Under the pieces are notes generated by a model. The model was not told where the DNA came from and ran no database searches. It was given only the letters and a program-made list of their open reading frames with translations. A stretch of 64,000 nucleotides of DNA from Lepidodermella squamata (lineage: Eukaryota > Gastrotricha): NCBI GenBank assembly GCA_047495785.1, contig JBLDXI010000029.1:1984001-2048000 (forward strand). Direction: 5' to 3'. Position numbers and translations under genes: made by a program. Positions 55,425 to 64,000 of this stretch are shown here, one piece after another. The first letter of the stretch is position 1; every line of letters starts with the position of its first letter.

Positions 55425-56648
55425 TTAGCAACCACCTCCGCAACCGCCCCCTCCGCATCCTCCTCCACCTCCGCATCCTCCTCCACCCCATCCCCCACCA
55501 CTTGCCGCTTAAAAAAAGAGAAATTGCGAGTGAAAACAAAAAAAGAGTGTTCAGTGATTCGAATATCAGACTTTCCTGATAGGATTTACCTTGCATTGCG
55601 CTTTGCCTATTGGCCGTCTCTACAATCTCCAGCTGAACTTCAGGGTCGGCCGCATAGGCAGCAGAGAGGCAGCACATGTAAACGGAGTAGTGATCCGGTT
55701 TGCCAACCAGTTGTCGATTGCTGCATTTGCAACACATCGTGAAGCAAACGATGAAGTAGCTGACCGTCAGCAACGACTGAACTGCCAATATTGCCCAGCC
55801 GATGGGCCAGGATATCAGATTATGTTTGAAGCATGGTCTCGTTAGAGTGTAGAGAAATCCGGCAAAGAACGATACGTAAAATATGGCCAGAAAGATATCC
55901 TGTAAAATATGGCCACAAAGTTTTTAAGAAAATCTCGTAGATAGTTTTCGCAATTCAATCATATATTCTGCATATGAAATCAGGTGTGAACAAATCCACA
56001 AAGGAACGGTATGAAATAATATGGTCAGGAGAATATCCTGGGACACATTATGTATATTAATTCCTAATTATTAACAGAAAAACATATATCTCTTACCGAA
56101 GCCCTATTGTAGGCCCAGCTGTAGCACCTTTTGACAAAAAGCTGCAGGACAGCGGTTAAAATCCCGAAGAAAGACGGCGTGATGATCCATCCTGAGTACG
56201 GCCAATTCTGCTGTAGCAAATTCAAAGCACCAACTTTGTCTTTATATAGGCTTAGATCGACGATATAGGCTATCGCTAGAGCCATGTATGCAATGTTGAG
56301 TATAAGTTGAAGCAGTCTTGCGATGCCATAGCCTGATTGCATTCTTATTGAAATTATGCTCGGTTTAGGTTTGACATGCTCAGAATTCATGACGGTTGGG
56401 TGTGCTTGAATGGTGGGCCCCGCTATGACATAAATCGCCGGTCGATGAGAAACAAACTTCTGCTCATTTTGTTGAACTTGGTTGGCTGGTCGAGAATCAT
56501 AAACCGCTGGCTGATGGGTAGAGAGCTGGTTGTCGGGTTGAAATTGGGTAGCGACTGGAGGATCATTATGAACCGGTTGATGAATTGCGAACGGAGGCTC
56601 ATTGCCATATAATTGGTGAGCAGATGGAGGAGCAGCTTTAAGCTCCAT
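55425..56648 (-). CDS. Tetraspan array member 16
   Basis: E1 56097..56648, E2 55590..55899, E3 55425..55507, 314 residues, all splice sites and phases canonical. Start MELKAAPPSAHQLYGNE; three N-terminal repeats; TM1 GYGIARLLQLILNIAYMALA; TM2 YSGWIITPSFFGILTAVLQ; E2 with ISWPIGWAILAVQSLLTV and MCCKCSNRQLVGKP; tail of 27 residues with four Cys each separated by Gly runs, ending Cys. Intron 1 contains a relic of an E2 start (55983-56040). Its nearest relative is member 5, with which it shares N-terminal repeats and the relic. Confidence 0.85.
55983..56040 (-). pseudogene. E2-start relic in intron 1 of member 16
   Basis: After CCCAG on the minus strand the sequence reads GATATTCTCCTGACC, the start of E2, then shifts frame and ends after about 55 nt. 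Same position as the relics in the member 5 cluster. Confidence 0.6.
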
Positions 56649-56852
56649 TCAAAATGTTGAATGAATTGGATATATGTGGATTCGAGGCGCATTTGAAAGC
56701 TTGAGGCATCATGGCTGATTCATTCCTGAGCGTGAACAACGTGTTTTCTGAGTCGGTTTGTTTAATATATTTTGTTGGAATTTCGGCTCAGCTTCCGGTA
56801 GTGGGTTTTATATACCTTAGAAGATACTCCGAGGAGCTATGCATTAGTCAAG

Positions 56853-56883
56853 ACTGACAAAATGTGTAATTCCGCCTTCTATA
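56853..56883 (-). promoter_or_regulatory. Core promoter of member 16
   Basis: Minus strand TATAGAAGG then TTTTGTCAGTCTTGAC at the same spacing as member 5. Start near 56855, about 207 bp upstream of the ATG. Confidence 0.6.
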
Positions 56884-56904
56884 GCATTTGTAATGACGAC
56901 TGGG

Positions 56905-56959
56905 AAGCTCATTGCCATTTAATTGGTGAGCAATTGGAGGAGCAGCTTGAAACGGCATG
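56905..56959 (-). pseudogene. Orphan 5' scrap of E1
   Basis: Reads MPFQAAPPIAHQLNGNE on the minus strand and then loses homology. It has its own leader (CTCATTCCTGAGC near 57025) and promoter (57159-57189), so a complete member once stood here and was removed by deletion or exchange. Confidence 0.7.
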
Positions 56960-57158
56960 GAAAATGTTCAAATGAATTGGAAACGTGCAGTCGAGGCGCA
57001 TTGAAATAGCTGCATCATGACTGACTCATTCCTGAGCATAAAAAACGTTTTTTCTTAGTCGGTTCGTTTAAATTTTGTTGGAAATTTGGTTTAACTTTTC
57101 ATAGCGGATTTAATTTACCTTAATGGAAGCTACTCCGAAGAGATAAGCATGAGTGAAG

Positions 57159-57189
57159 ACTGACTAAATGTTCAATTCTACCTTTTATA
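57159..57189 (-). promoter_or_regulatory. Core promoter of the deleted member at 56.9 kb
   Basis: Minus strand TATAAAAGG and CATTTAGTCAGTCTTCAC, consensus TATA and initiator; start near 57161. It might now drive the neighbouring member 16 region as an upstream promoter (inference). Confidence 0.6.
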
Positions 57190-57609
57190 GCTGATGTAAT
57201 AACGACTGGGAAGCTCCATGACTCTTCACATTCACGAATTTCATCATGGTGGGTTACCTGAAATGCACTTTTACACGCAGGGATAGCTGTTTATTGGGAT
57301 AGTTATCTTAGAGGAGGTTCTACGCTTATATTTTTAAACGTCTTGAGACTCGAAAGCAGCTATTTATGTGGCCCATATATCAAGCCAGACTGAATATTAA
57401 TGTTTTGCCCTCAAAAGGCGCTTTTGCTAAACAATTGCACATTTCAATGTAACTTGCTGTAACTTATAGGTATGGTAAATGATATTTATTTATTTATTTT
57501 AATGCTGTTACGCGCCAGAGAGAGCAGCTAGGCGATGTTAGGGTAAACAACATATATGTAATTGCAAGACAGATTCAGTTAGGGCAGGAAAGGCATACTC
57601 GTCGTTTCG

Positions 57610-57861
57610 TTAGTAACAAGCGTCACTTATCTTGCGGTTGGTCACTCCTCGGTTTTGTGCAAAGCCATGATACCAACTAAGGCTACTTCTATAAGAAATG
57701 TCAGGCGAATCGTCGATAAAACTCGATTGCCTGCCTGGAGGCATCAGTCGATTGATATCATTCATCGACATATTCGACCTCGATGTGATCGGAAACATAG
57801 AAAGACATCTTCGAGTGGCTGTTGCAAGAAGTATCGCTGCAATGCGAAACAGGTTATTCAT
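57610..57861 (-). pseudogene. Possible class C receptor fragment
   Basis: An 83-codon frame from ATG with a hydrophobic start (MNNLFRIAAILLATATRRC) and later DSPDISYRSS, which matches RTPDISYRYL in the ectodomain of the receptor at 58630; a shared 13-base string AAGAAATGTCAGG supports this. No transmembrane part. Either a receptor scrap or chance similarity. Confidence 0.3.
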
Positions 57862-58629
57862 TTTCGTTTCTTGAGAACTATAAGCTATCGCTAGAAAATC
57901 AGCAGGTTATTTTAGAAGACATATAGCACGAGGTTTTTTCGGAATATCGAATATCAATTTAACAACGCCACTGGACCTACGAGCATACAAATTAGTGATC
58001 GACGTGATTTTATTCGCGAAAGTTCCGCGTAGTAATAAAGATGGTGATCGGATGGCTAAATATAACTTCTTCACGTGATATCGTTTTTCGTGCATTTTCT
58101 CACGGTTATGTTTGTTAGTATTTATTGCTAGTAATGTTTACGAATACCGCCTGCATTGGAGTTCATAGAACTGGTTTCAGATCTGCGTTTCAGATTCAGA
58201 CATCCTTCGCCTTACTGATCTGATTTCAAGGGGAATTCGAGACACATTTAAAATGAAATTATAGGCTTATTTTCCGATATCAAAGCTTAAAAATTGGCTA
58301 AAATCAGACTAGAAACAACTCTAGGAACTAGGAAACTATATACAGTCAGAGTATATCGATATACAGTCGATATAGTACACCTCGTTTTTGTACAATTTCC
58401 GCCAAGGTACAAAGTTTTCGCCGGTCCCGTGTACACATGAATATACGTGTTGCCGACCCGGTTTAGTACAATATTCGCTAAGGTACAACTTTTTTCAATA
58501 TCCCTTGAAATTGTACTATCGTGAGGTCTGACTGTACCAACTGAAAAAAGTAACAAGCTCTATGCCGATTTTATTTTGCAAATCAGCTGATTGAAGCTCA
58601 TCTAGCGAGTGTAGGAAAGTCACTTCGAA
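57862..58629. other. Intergenic spacer
   Basis: No gene seen. GTACAATTT-type strings near 58375-58520 are repeated in direct and inverse order (TTTCCGCCAAGGTACAA, TTCGCTAAGGTACAAC), probably a small old element. Confidence 0.4.
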
Positions 58630-60687
58630 CTAATTTTTAGAGAATGATCCTCGCATTGTCTCATTAGCAAACTGCAGTGGTATCTGTATGTTTCTAACCG
58701 TAGCCATGTTAACAGCTGACACTCTAGCGAAAGGGAAGTTTAGAATCGATTCCGCGGCAGGAGCATCCTGCATTTTAATATAGAGCAGGCTGGAGACTCC
58801 ACTGGAAACAAGGAACATTCCAATGCTGATCGAAATCTCTAGCAAAGTCGATGTTTTTGCAACAAATATGAGTAGAACTACGGCAACGTAAATCGTGAAG
58901 ACCACTATAACAGCGATAAGGTATCGTTTAACCCAAGGGTACAAAATGAGCTGAGGGTTCGATTTTAGCTTGAAGACCTGGACTAGACCAATTAGAAGCA
59001 TACAGAAATTGAGGGTCAGAATTGTAATTATCCAAATGTTTTCCCATCTCGATCGACAAGCTGCTGAGTAGGTTTCGAAATAAGTGTCCACAGATTCATC
59101 ATAGTACCTTGATTTGGATTTATCGGTGACAACAGCCTGAAGTGGGTCTATTGCTGACCAGCAAATAACTATGACCAGATTCAATCCAGTGAATGTAGCT
59201 GATTTCATAGAAATCCGAAATTCCGGTAGAGACATTTCAGCGAAACAACTCAACTGCCCGCCAACAGATTTCCGGATCTTATTCCTCTTGAAAAAGTTCG
59301 CAAATGTAATCAACCTGAACGAGATAGTCGAGAATAAAAGAGACATTCCGATCGGAATGAAATAGGTGCTAGCTAGACAGCTAGGGGTTGTTCTGGAACT
59401 AGTAGTCGTGATAACTAAGAGCGAACTGATGTCCATGGCAGCGAAGCAAATCAGAAGCGAAATATGACGATGTGTTTCACTCTTCATCAACTTTCTTGAG
59501 ATAGCCATGCATTTGATTAGGAAAATCGCCATCACCACTGAAGCGAATGGAGCGAAAAATTCCAAAGGAACCCCGCCAATTATTGTCAGCTCCAAGCCTG
59601 CGTCCCTTGGCAAGGAACCGGGAGAAAAGGGTTCGTTCGCTCGAAGAAAGTAATTGACAGGGTCCATAGGATCACTTGCGTTATCCTTCAGAGTTATCAA
59701 GTACTTTGCGCGGAGAGATTTGGTTTCCGAGCTCCACGCAGCAACAACTTGAGGCTCGAAGTCCACCTCAAGCCTTTCTGAGTAACGAAACGGGCCAAGC
59801 CTCAGACTGTTGATCTTGATGTTACGAGCAGTGTCATTCGCGACTAACATCACCTTCCTGGGTTCATGTCGATAGCTAAGCAGGCTCAAATTCTGCGTCT
59901 TCAGCTGAAGATCGGTTTTGTGTAGAATCATTATCCCAAGCAAAGCGACGTCATAGGCTAAGTACCTGTAAGAAATGTCAGGGGTGCGGATTGAGTTGTT
60001 GGTATAGGTTGAGAACGCTCTGTCGAATTCTGGTATGGTGAATCCCAACTCATCTCTCCCACCTTGCGGAACCATTACAGGAACAGGAGTGCTGATGTAT
60101 AAGGTGATTTCCAATTGCTCCATGTAATTCTGTTTGCTGCAACCTCGAGGAAATGCAGAATCAGGAAAGAGCATAGGATCCACAAATGAGGACAATTGAG
60201 TGATGAAGATATATTTAGACCCGCGCAGTCCAACTTCGTAAGTATGGCAAAGAAATCGAAGCATAAAATCGAAGTATGCCGCCTCAACCATAATTATTCT
60301 GACGTCAGAACGTTTTAGCTCTAAAAGAAACTCGTCGTTCAAATCGTAGTTTGCCTCGAAATAGGCGATATTGAACCCTGAATTTGAGGCAAGGGAATAA
60401 AACAAGCTTGAAGAGTCGTATCCAAAAGTGGTTGTTTCATCAGCCGCCGCCAGTATTCCTATTTTGACCCATTTCGGAATTTTTGCCATGAATAGCATGC
60501 GAGCGGGTAGAGATATCCCATATGGTGACCGAACCCTATACAAGTTTGGATACTTATCCCGTCTAGCTGTTTGGCTGGTTGAAATGCAACTCAAAGCGAC
60601 TGTAACCATGTTCATATGATGGACAGTGGACCCCCTGCAAATCAAGCAGGGAAAAATGAATAAATTGACTGCGAAAAATGGTTTCAT
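58630..60687 (-). CDS. Class C (GABA-B-like) seven-transmembrane receptor, N-lobe incomplete
   Basis: Open from ATG 60687 to TAG, 685 residues. About residues 20-350 are a ligand-binding Venus-flytrap-type domain with MNMVTVALSCIS, KYPNLYRVRSP and FITQLSSFVDP. The seven-helix domain runs from about 366 to 632 and includes CWSAIDPLQ, close to the W-x-x-DPL motif of GABA-B receptors. Compared with its paralogue at 62484, about 105 residues of the first lobe are missing. A strong acceptor, CCCTGCTTGATTTGCAG with AG at 60635-60636, lies just inside the frame, so the first 17 codons may be intronic and the real N-terminus may be in an upstream exon that I could not find in 60690-61400. MKPFFAVNLFIFPCLICRG could otherwise act as a signal peptide. 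A cell-surface receptor signalling through G proteins is expected; the ligand is unknown. Confidence 0.75.
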   Translation of the reverse strand: MKPFFAVNLFIFPCLICRGSTVHHMNMVTVALSCISTSQTARRDKYPNLYRVRSPYGISLPARMLFMAKIPKWVKIGILAAADETTTFGYDSSSLFYSLASNSGFNIAYFEANYDLNDEFLLELKRSDVRIIMVEAAYFDFMLRFLCHTYEVGLRGSKYIFITQLSSFVDPMLFPDSAFPRGCSKQNYMEQLEITLYISTPVPVMVPQGGRDELGFTIPEFDRAFSTYTNNSIRTPDISYRYLAYDVALLGIMILHKTDLQLKTQNLSLLSYRHEPRKVMLVANDTARNIKINSLRLGPFRYSERLEVDFEPQVVAAWSSETKSLRAKYLITLKDNASDPMDPVNYFLRANEPFSPGSLPRDAGLELTIIGGVPLEFFAPFASVVMAIFLIKCMAISRKLMKSETHRHISLLICFAAMDISSLLVITTTSSRTTPSCLASTYFIPIGMSLLFSTISFRLITFANFFKRNKIRKSVGGQLSCFAEMSLPEFRISMKSATFTGLNLVIVICWSAIDPLQAVVTDKSKSRYYDESVDTYFETYSAACRSRWENIWIITILTLNFCMLLIGLVQVFKLKSNPQLILYPWVKRYLIAVIVVFTIYVAVVLLIFVAKTSTLLEISISIGMFLVSSGVSSLLYIKMQDAPAAESILNFPFARVSAVNMATVRNIQIPLQFANETMRGSFSKN

Positions 60688-62483
60688 CGATCTTGACTTT
60701 TTCAGATTTGCTAATGCAGCTGCTATCCCGATGAACAGGTTTTTATAGATGGCATAGTGCAATCAATACTGCTGATTAATTTCATTTTCAATCGATCTAT
60801 CCAAGGGCGGTATCCAGCTGGAACAGAGACGTGACTTTGGGCATCAATTCATGTATATAGCTGTGATGATTTGCTCATTAATACTTGTGGAGTGCTCGGA
60901 ACATTGAACTGGAAATTTTATTGCCTCAACGTAATTACTGATTGCCTGAGTTGAGGATTTGAGACTATTTTGCTTGAAAGCTTAAAATTCCTTCGACAAT
61001 GTGCGTTGGTTTCAAAAGCCGGACAATTTGAAAGACGAGCTTGTGGCGCAATTCGTCACGAAGATCTGCTGGATTCAAAATATGCTGATGTGCTCCGGAG
61101 CATATGACATTGGATTACTATGTTTGGATTACATGTTTGGTTTATACTTATTTCGACAACAAACTTCAAACTACAAGAAAGAAACGCTCGGAAATAAGTA
61201 TAAACCAAACATAGCAGGAAGTAACGGAGGGATTGAGTCCCCAGTTCGCAAGACCAAGGTGGAAAACCTCCAAAACACCAAAGAGGGGACCCATTGTCGT
61301 AAAATTTGGGCCCGAAAATACCCCCAAGTTCAAGCATCCTTCTTCGCGCACTGAAACCAAATTGCAGATTTCAACTCGGAAGATTCACCCTTCGCAAAAG
61401 GCAAAGCAACTATTTTTCAAAACATCTTTCATTCATTATCGTTTAAGAATTATCTTCTAAATTATAATTTATTCTTTAGCCTTGCAAGAAAGTATCTCGA
61501 ACCAGATTCATATTTGACATCATCACTGAGCATTCGTTGAACATTCCGATACATTATCAATAAAAACATTGGGCTCCTAACAATTTAAGAAAAAAAGTGG
61601 CAATTGAGTGAATTTTCCCTTAAGCATTCCAAGCTAAAAGCTGAGGGTCTATGGTACTGATCTGGACAATTTTTCGCATCGGAGCCTATCTGGAGATCTT
61701 TATATAGGCGATATATAGATACCTATGGAGAATTCTTTATATTAATGGATAAAATTCGGGGCTAGAGGACGTGGACAAAATTTTCGTGACAAATTAGCTT
61801 CCTCATTAGTGGATGAAACAGAGTCAAGTTTTCGACCTAGTTCGCGGGTATACGATGTTAAGTGAGTATTCATCGTTGTTGAATTTTTAGGAACGAGTGT
61901 CAAACTGCACAAGATTCTTCGCTCTATGATTATTAATTATTGAAATTATAAACGCTAAAGTTTCTTCCGAAGTTCAAGTTTCTGCCCTATTATTGACTTG
62001 CTTGAAAGTGCTGGGCTATTTTTGTTCCACTAATACTATTCTGCTCATTACTGTTTTTATCATAGAAAAATTGCTTCGGGAAATAAAGGCTCTGCTATAA
62101 ACCCGCAGTGAATACATCAGAAGTCAGTATTTTTTTGTTTCCTGGGTTCTGCAAAGTTCTATTAAGCTCTTCGAAACTCCGTGTTTTTGAGCTCTGACGT
62201 CTGACGGATTGCACGCGGATATTTTGAATTTAATAGCAGGAAGGTGACAAGGTATTCTTAGAAAAGCGTGCGGGAAAATCTCCCTTGATGGTCACCGACG
62301 ACGTCGCAGGTTTATGAGCAAATCAAAGGCGTGCCAAAATAAGATTGCATCTGGGGCATCAGTTTCCGCTAAAATATGCGTGGAATGTTTTGTCATTGCC
62401 TGCTTTTAAGGTGTCAAGTTCTGGCAATCCTCTCTGTCAAAGCGACAGCAATAGAAAATCATTATTCTGTTATTAATTCGAAA
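60688..62483. other. Spacer between divergent receptor genes
   Basis: Should hold the 5' regions of both receptors. A hairpin with arms GTTTGGTTTATACTTATTTC and its inverse lies at about 61136-61212. Overlapping frames on both strands at 61000-61360 show no recognised domain. I found no homologue of the missing N-lobe here. Confidence 0.45.
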
Positions 62484-64000
62484 ATGATTTTTCCACACCT
62501 TCTTGCGTTCGTACTATCGGCATCTGCAATTGTAACAGAGGCGCGCAAGCCCTATCGTTTGCGCACCCTCTTTCACATTCCCCTATCACTGAATGTGGGA
62601 GATTACCGCAACTGTCGAGGGGCTGTTCAGACAGCATACGATTTCGCTAACAATCGAAGCGATATCTTACCCGATTACAACCTCGAATACGACTATCGCG
62701 ACGAAGGCCCCCAGAGCATGGCAGCAACTTCTTCGAGTATTAGCTACATTCGCAAAATGTTCGATTCCGAAGAGCCTGATCTCTTCATGTCCCCACTTAC
62801 TGTCGGAGTATCGGCCACGCCAGGCTGCAAAAGCTGGGGTCGGGTTGCGTCTCACATGAACATGGTAATGATATCAGCCGCCTGCATTTCGCCAACCCAG
62901 GTTGATCGGCGGGATGCCTACCCGAACTTGTGGCGAATCAGAGCATCGGCTCAATTGATTATAATGGCACGCCTAAGCTTCATATTGAAAGCAACAACCT
63001 GGAAAAAGGTAGCAATTATTTTCCCAGCTAGTGACAACGCTTTCGGTTTCGAAGCTGCTACTTACTCGATATCAGTCAACAATCGATTCGGCCTTGCGAT
63101 TCAAACAATTGAAGCTAGTTCTGATTTCAACGACGAATTTATGCAGAGCTTCGTGCAGAAAGACATCCGGATTTTCTCACTGGAAAATGGCGACTCAATA
63201 ATCATGATCCAATTCCTCTGTCAGGCCTATTTCAATGGTATTAAGGGCGATAAATATATCTTTCTAACTCTGATAAATTCCTATGTTGACCCTAACCTTG
63301 TCCCCGCGGCTTTCTACCCGAAAAATTGCAATTCGACGATTTACAAGGAGCAAATCGTTAGGGTTTTGTACTTTGGTGCTCTATCTCAACTTCCAGTTGC
63401 GAATGATGGGAAATCTAAAGATTACCTCGGCAACACATTGTCAGAATTTGATACATATCTCAAGACGAATTTCCCAGTCGATGTCAGAATGGTGGATTAT
63501 TCTGTGAGATATATATGCTACGATTTGGCTCTTCATTCAATAGTTGTCCTCAATGATTCTGAAAGTCGACTGAAAACGCTAAATATGTCACTCAGCGATT
63601 ACCGTGGGGATCCAAGGAACGTCATGTTGGCTGTTAACAGAAGCGTTGGAGGGGTTAGGTATCGAAATCAACAGCATGGCTTCTTCCACTACTCATCGAG
63701 AATGGAAATGGACTACGAAGCTCAGTTGGTCGTAACCTGGTCTCAGTCGACAGGTTTGAAAGCAAGATATATAATTCAGCTAGACGAAAACGCTACCTCA
63801 AGCAACGATATTTCTTCATTCAAAATTCGAGAATTATCAGGCTTCGAACCCGGATTTCTGCCAAAAGACTCGGCGTTTGAAGATATTTTTGATATAGGGG
63901 TTCCAATCGTTGCTTTTGTATTTCTCTCCGCAACAGCATTCATCATACTTCTTATTCAAATCGGTGGCATATCTTGGGTTATATCGGCTGAGGGCAAGAC
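62484..64000 (+). CDS. Class C (GABA-B-like) receptor, runs off the window
   Basis: ATG at 62484, open without a stop to the last base (505 codons plus two bases), so only the 5' part is here. Residues 1-20 (MIFPHLLAFVLSASAIVTEA) form a signal peptide. The ectodomain to about residue 468 is a Venus-flytrap fold: RLRTLFHIPLSLN, FANNRSDILPDYNLEY, SPLTVGVSATPGCKSW, MNMVMISAACIS, YPNLWRIRASAQ, WKKVAIIFPASDNAFG, KYIFLTLINSYVDP, YICYDLALHSI. TM1 starts near residue 470 (IGVPIVAFVFLSATAFIILL). The gene is a divergently oriented paralogue of the one at 58630 and retains the N-terminal lobe missing there. No intron is visible in the part present. Expected to be a plasma membrane receptor; the ligand is unknown. 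Confidence 0.85.
   Translation, partial: MIFPHLLAFVLSASAIVTEARKPYRLRTLFHIPLSLNVGDYRNCRGAVQTAYDFANNRSDILPDYNLEYDYRDEGPQSMAATSSSISYIRKMFDSEEPDLFMSPLTVGVSATPGCKSWGRVASHMNMVMISAACISPTQVDRRDAYPNLWRIRASAQLIIMARLSFILKATTWKKVAIIFPASDNAFGFEAATYSISVNNRFGLAIQTIEASSDFNDEFMQSFVQKDIRIFSLENGDSIIMIQFLCQAYFNGIKGDKYIFLTLINSYVDPNLVPAAFYPKNCNSTIYKEQIVRVLYFGALSQLPVANDGKSKDYLGNTLSEFDTYLKTNFPVDVRMVDYSVRYICYDLALHSIVVLNDSESRLKTLNMSLSDYRGDPRNVMLAVNRSVGGVRYRNQQHGFFHYSSRMEMDYEAQLVVTWSQSTGLKARYIIQLDENATSSNDISSFKIRELSGFEPGFLPKDSAFEDIFDIGVPIVAFVFLSATAFIILLIQIGGISWVISAEGK

Noticed and set aside
61000-61360. Gene between the two receptors
   Set aside because: Frames on both strands overlap, include a hairpin, and show neither a domain nor splice-consistent homology to the missing receptor N-lobe.

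Overview
This window looks like nuclear DNA of an invertebrate animal. It has multi-exon genes with GT-AG introns, TATA plus TCAGT-type core promoters (best known from arthropods), AATAAA poly(A) signals, a jockey/CR1-like LINE, a tRNA-derived SINE, many short inverted-repeat transposons, and two class C (GABA-B-like) receptor genes. I cannot name the species; an ecdysozoan is a guess from the promoter type. No prokaryotic, organellar or CRISPR feature was seen.

From about 2.5 to 57 kb the window is one tandem array of a single gene family, with every member on the minus strand. I count 16 members or remnants with substantial exons, plus smaller orphan pieces. I do not recognise the family. 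The canonical gene has three exons. Exon 1 (E1) encodes a His/Gln/Pro-rich cytosolic N-terminus built from a 23-residue repeat, then TM1 and TM2, and ends in phase 0. Exon 2 (E2, usually 307, 310 or 313 nt) encodes TM3, TM4 and a Cys-rich juxtamembrane segment, and ends in phase 1. Exon 3 (E3) encodes a short hypervariable Gly/Cys tail. The product would be a tetraspan, MARVEL-like membrane protein of about 230-380 residues. Exon phases, lengths and splice sites agree across the array, so the models below are splice-consistent even where single exons are short.

Layout, left to right: member 1 (damaged start and tail); member 2; member 3 (in-frame fusion giving 8 TM segments); member 4 (extra basic N-terminal domain); an E2 scrap; member 5, a cluster with three near-identical 1262-bp units; pseudogene 6; member 7, broken by a 609-bp element and carrying a LINE in intron 2; member 8 (intron stretched by nested transposons); members 9 and 10; member 11; an orphan E3; pseudogene 12; member 13 (cleanest three-exon copy); member 14 (same N-terminal domain as member 4, E3 lost); member 15 (five N-terminal repeats); member 16. 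The right end (57.6-64 kb) leaves the array and holds a receptor-like scrap, a minus-strand class C receptor gene and the 5' part of a divergent plus-strand paralogue that runs off the window.

The array shows birth and death by unequal exchange: fusions, truncations, exon relics, reciprocal damage in sister copies and very young duplications. Between genes are short non-autonomous DNA transposons, some with clear target-site duplications (TTAA, 4 bp, 8 bp, 9 bp). All translations and identities were read by eye; family names rest on motifs, not on database searches.
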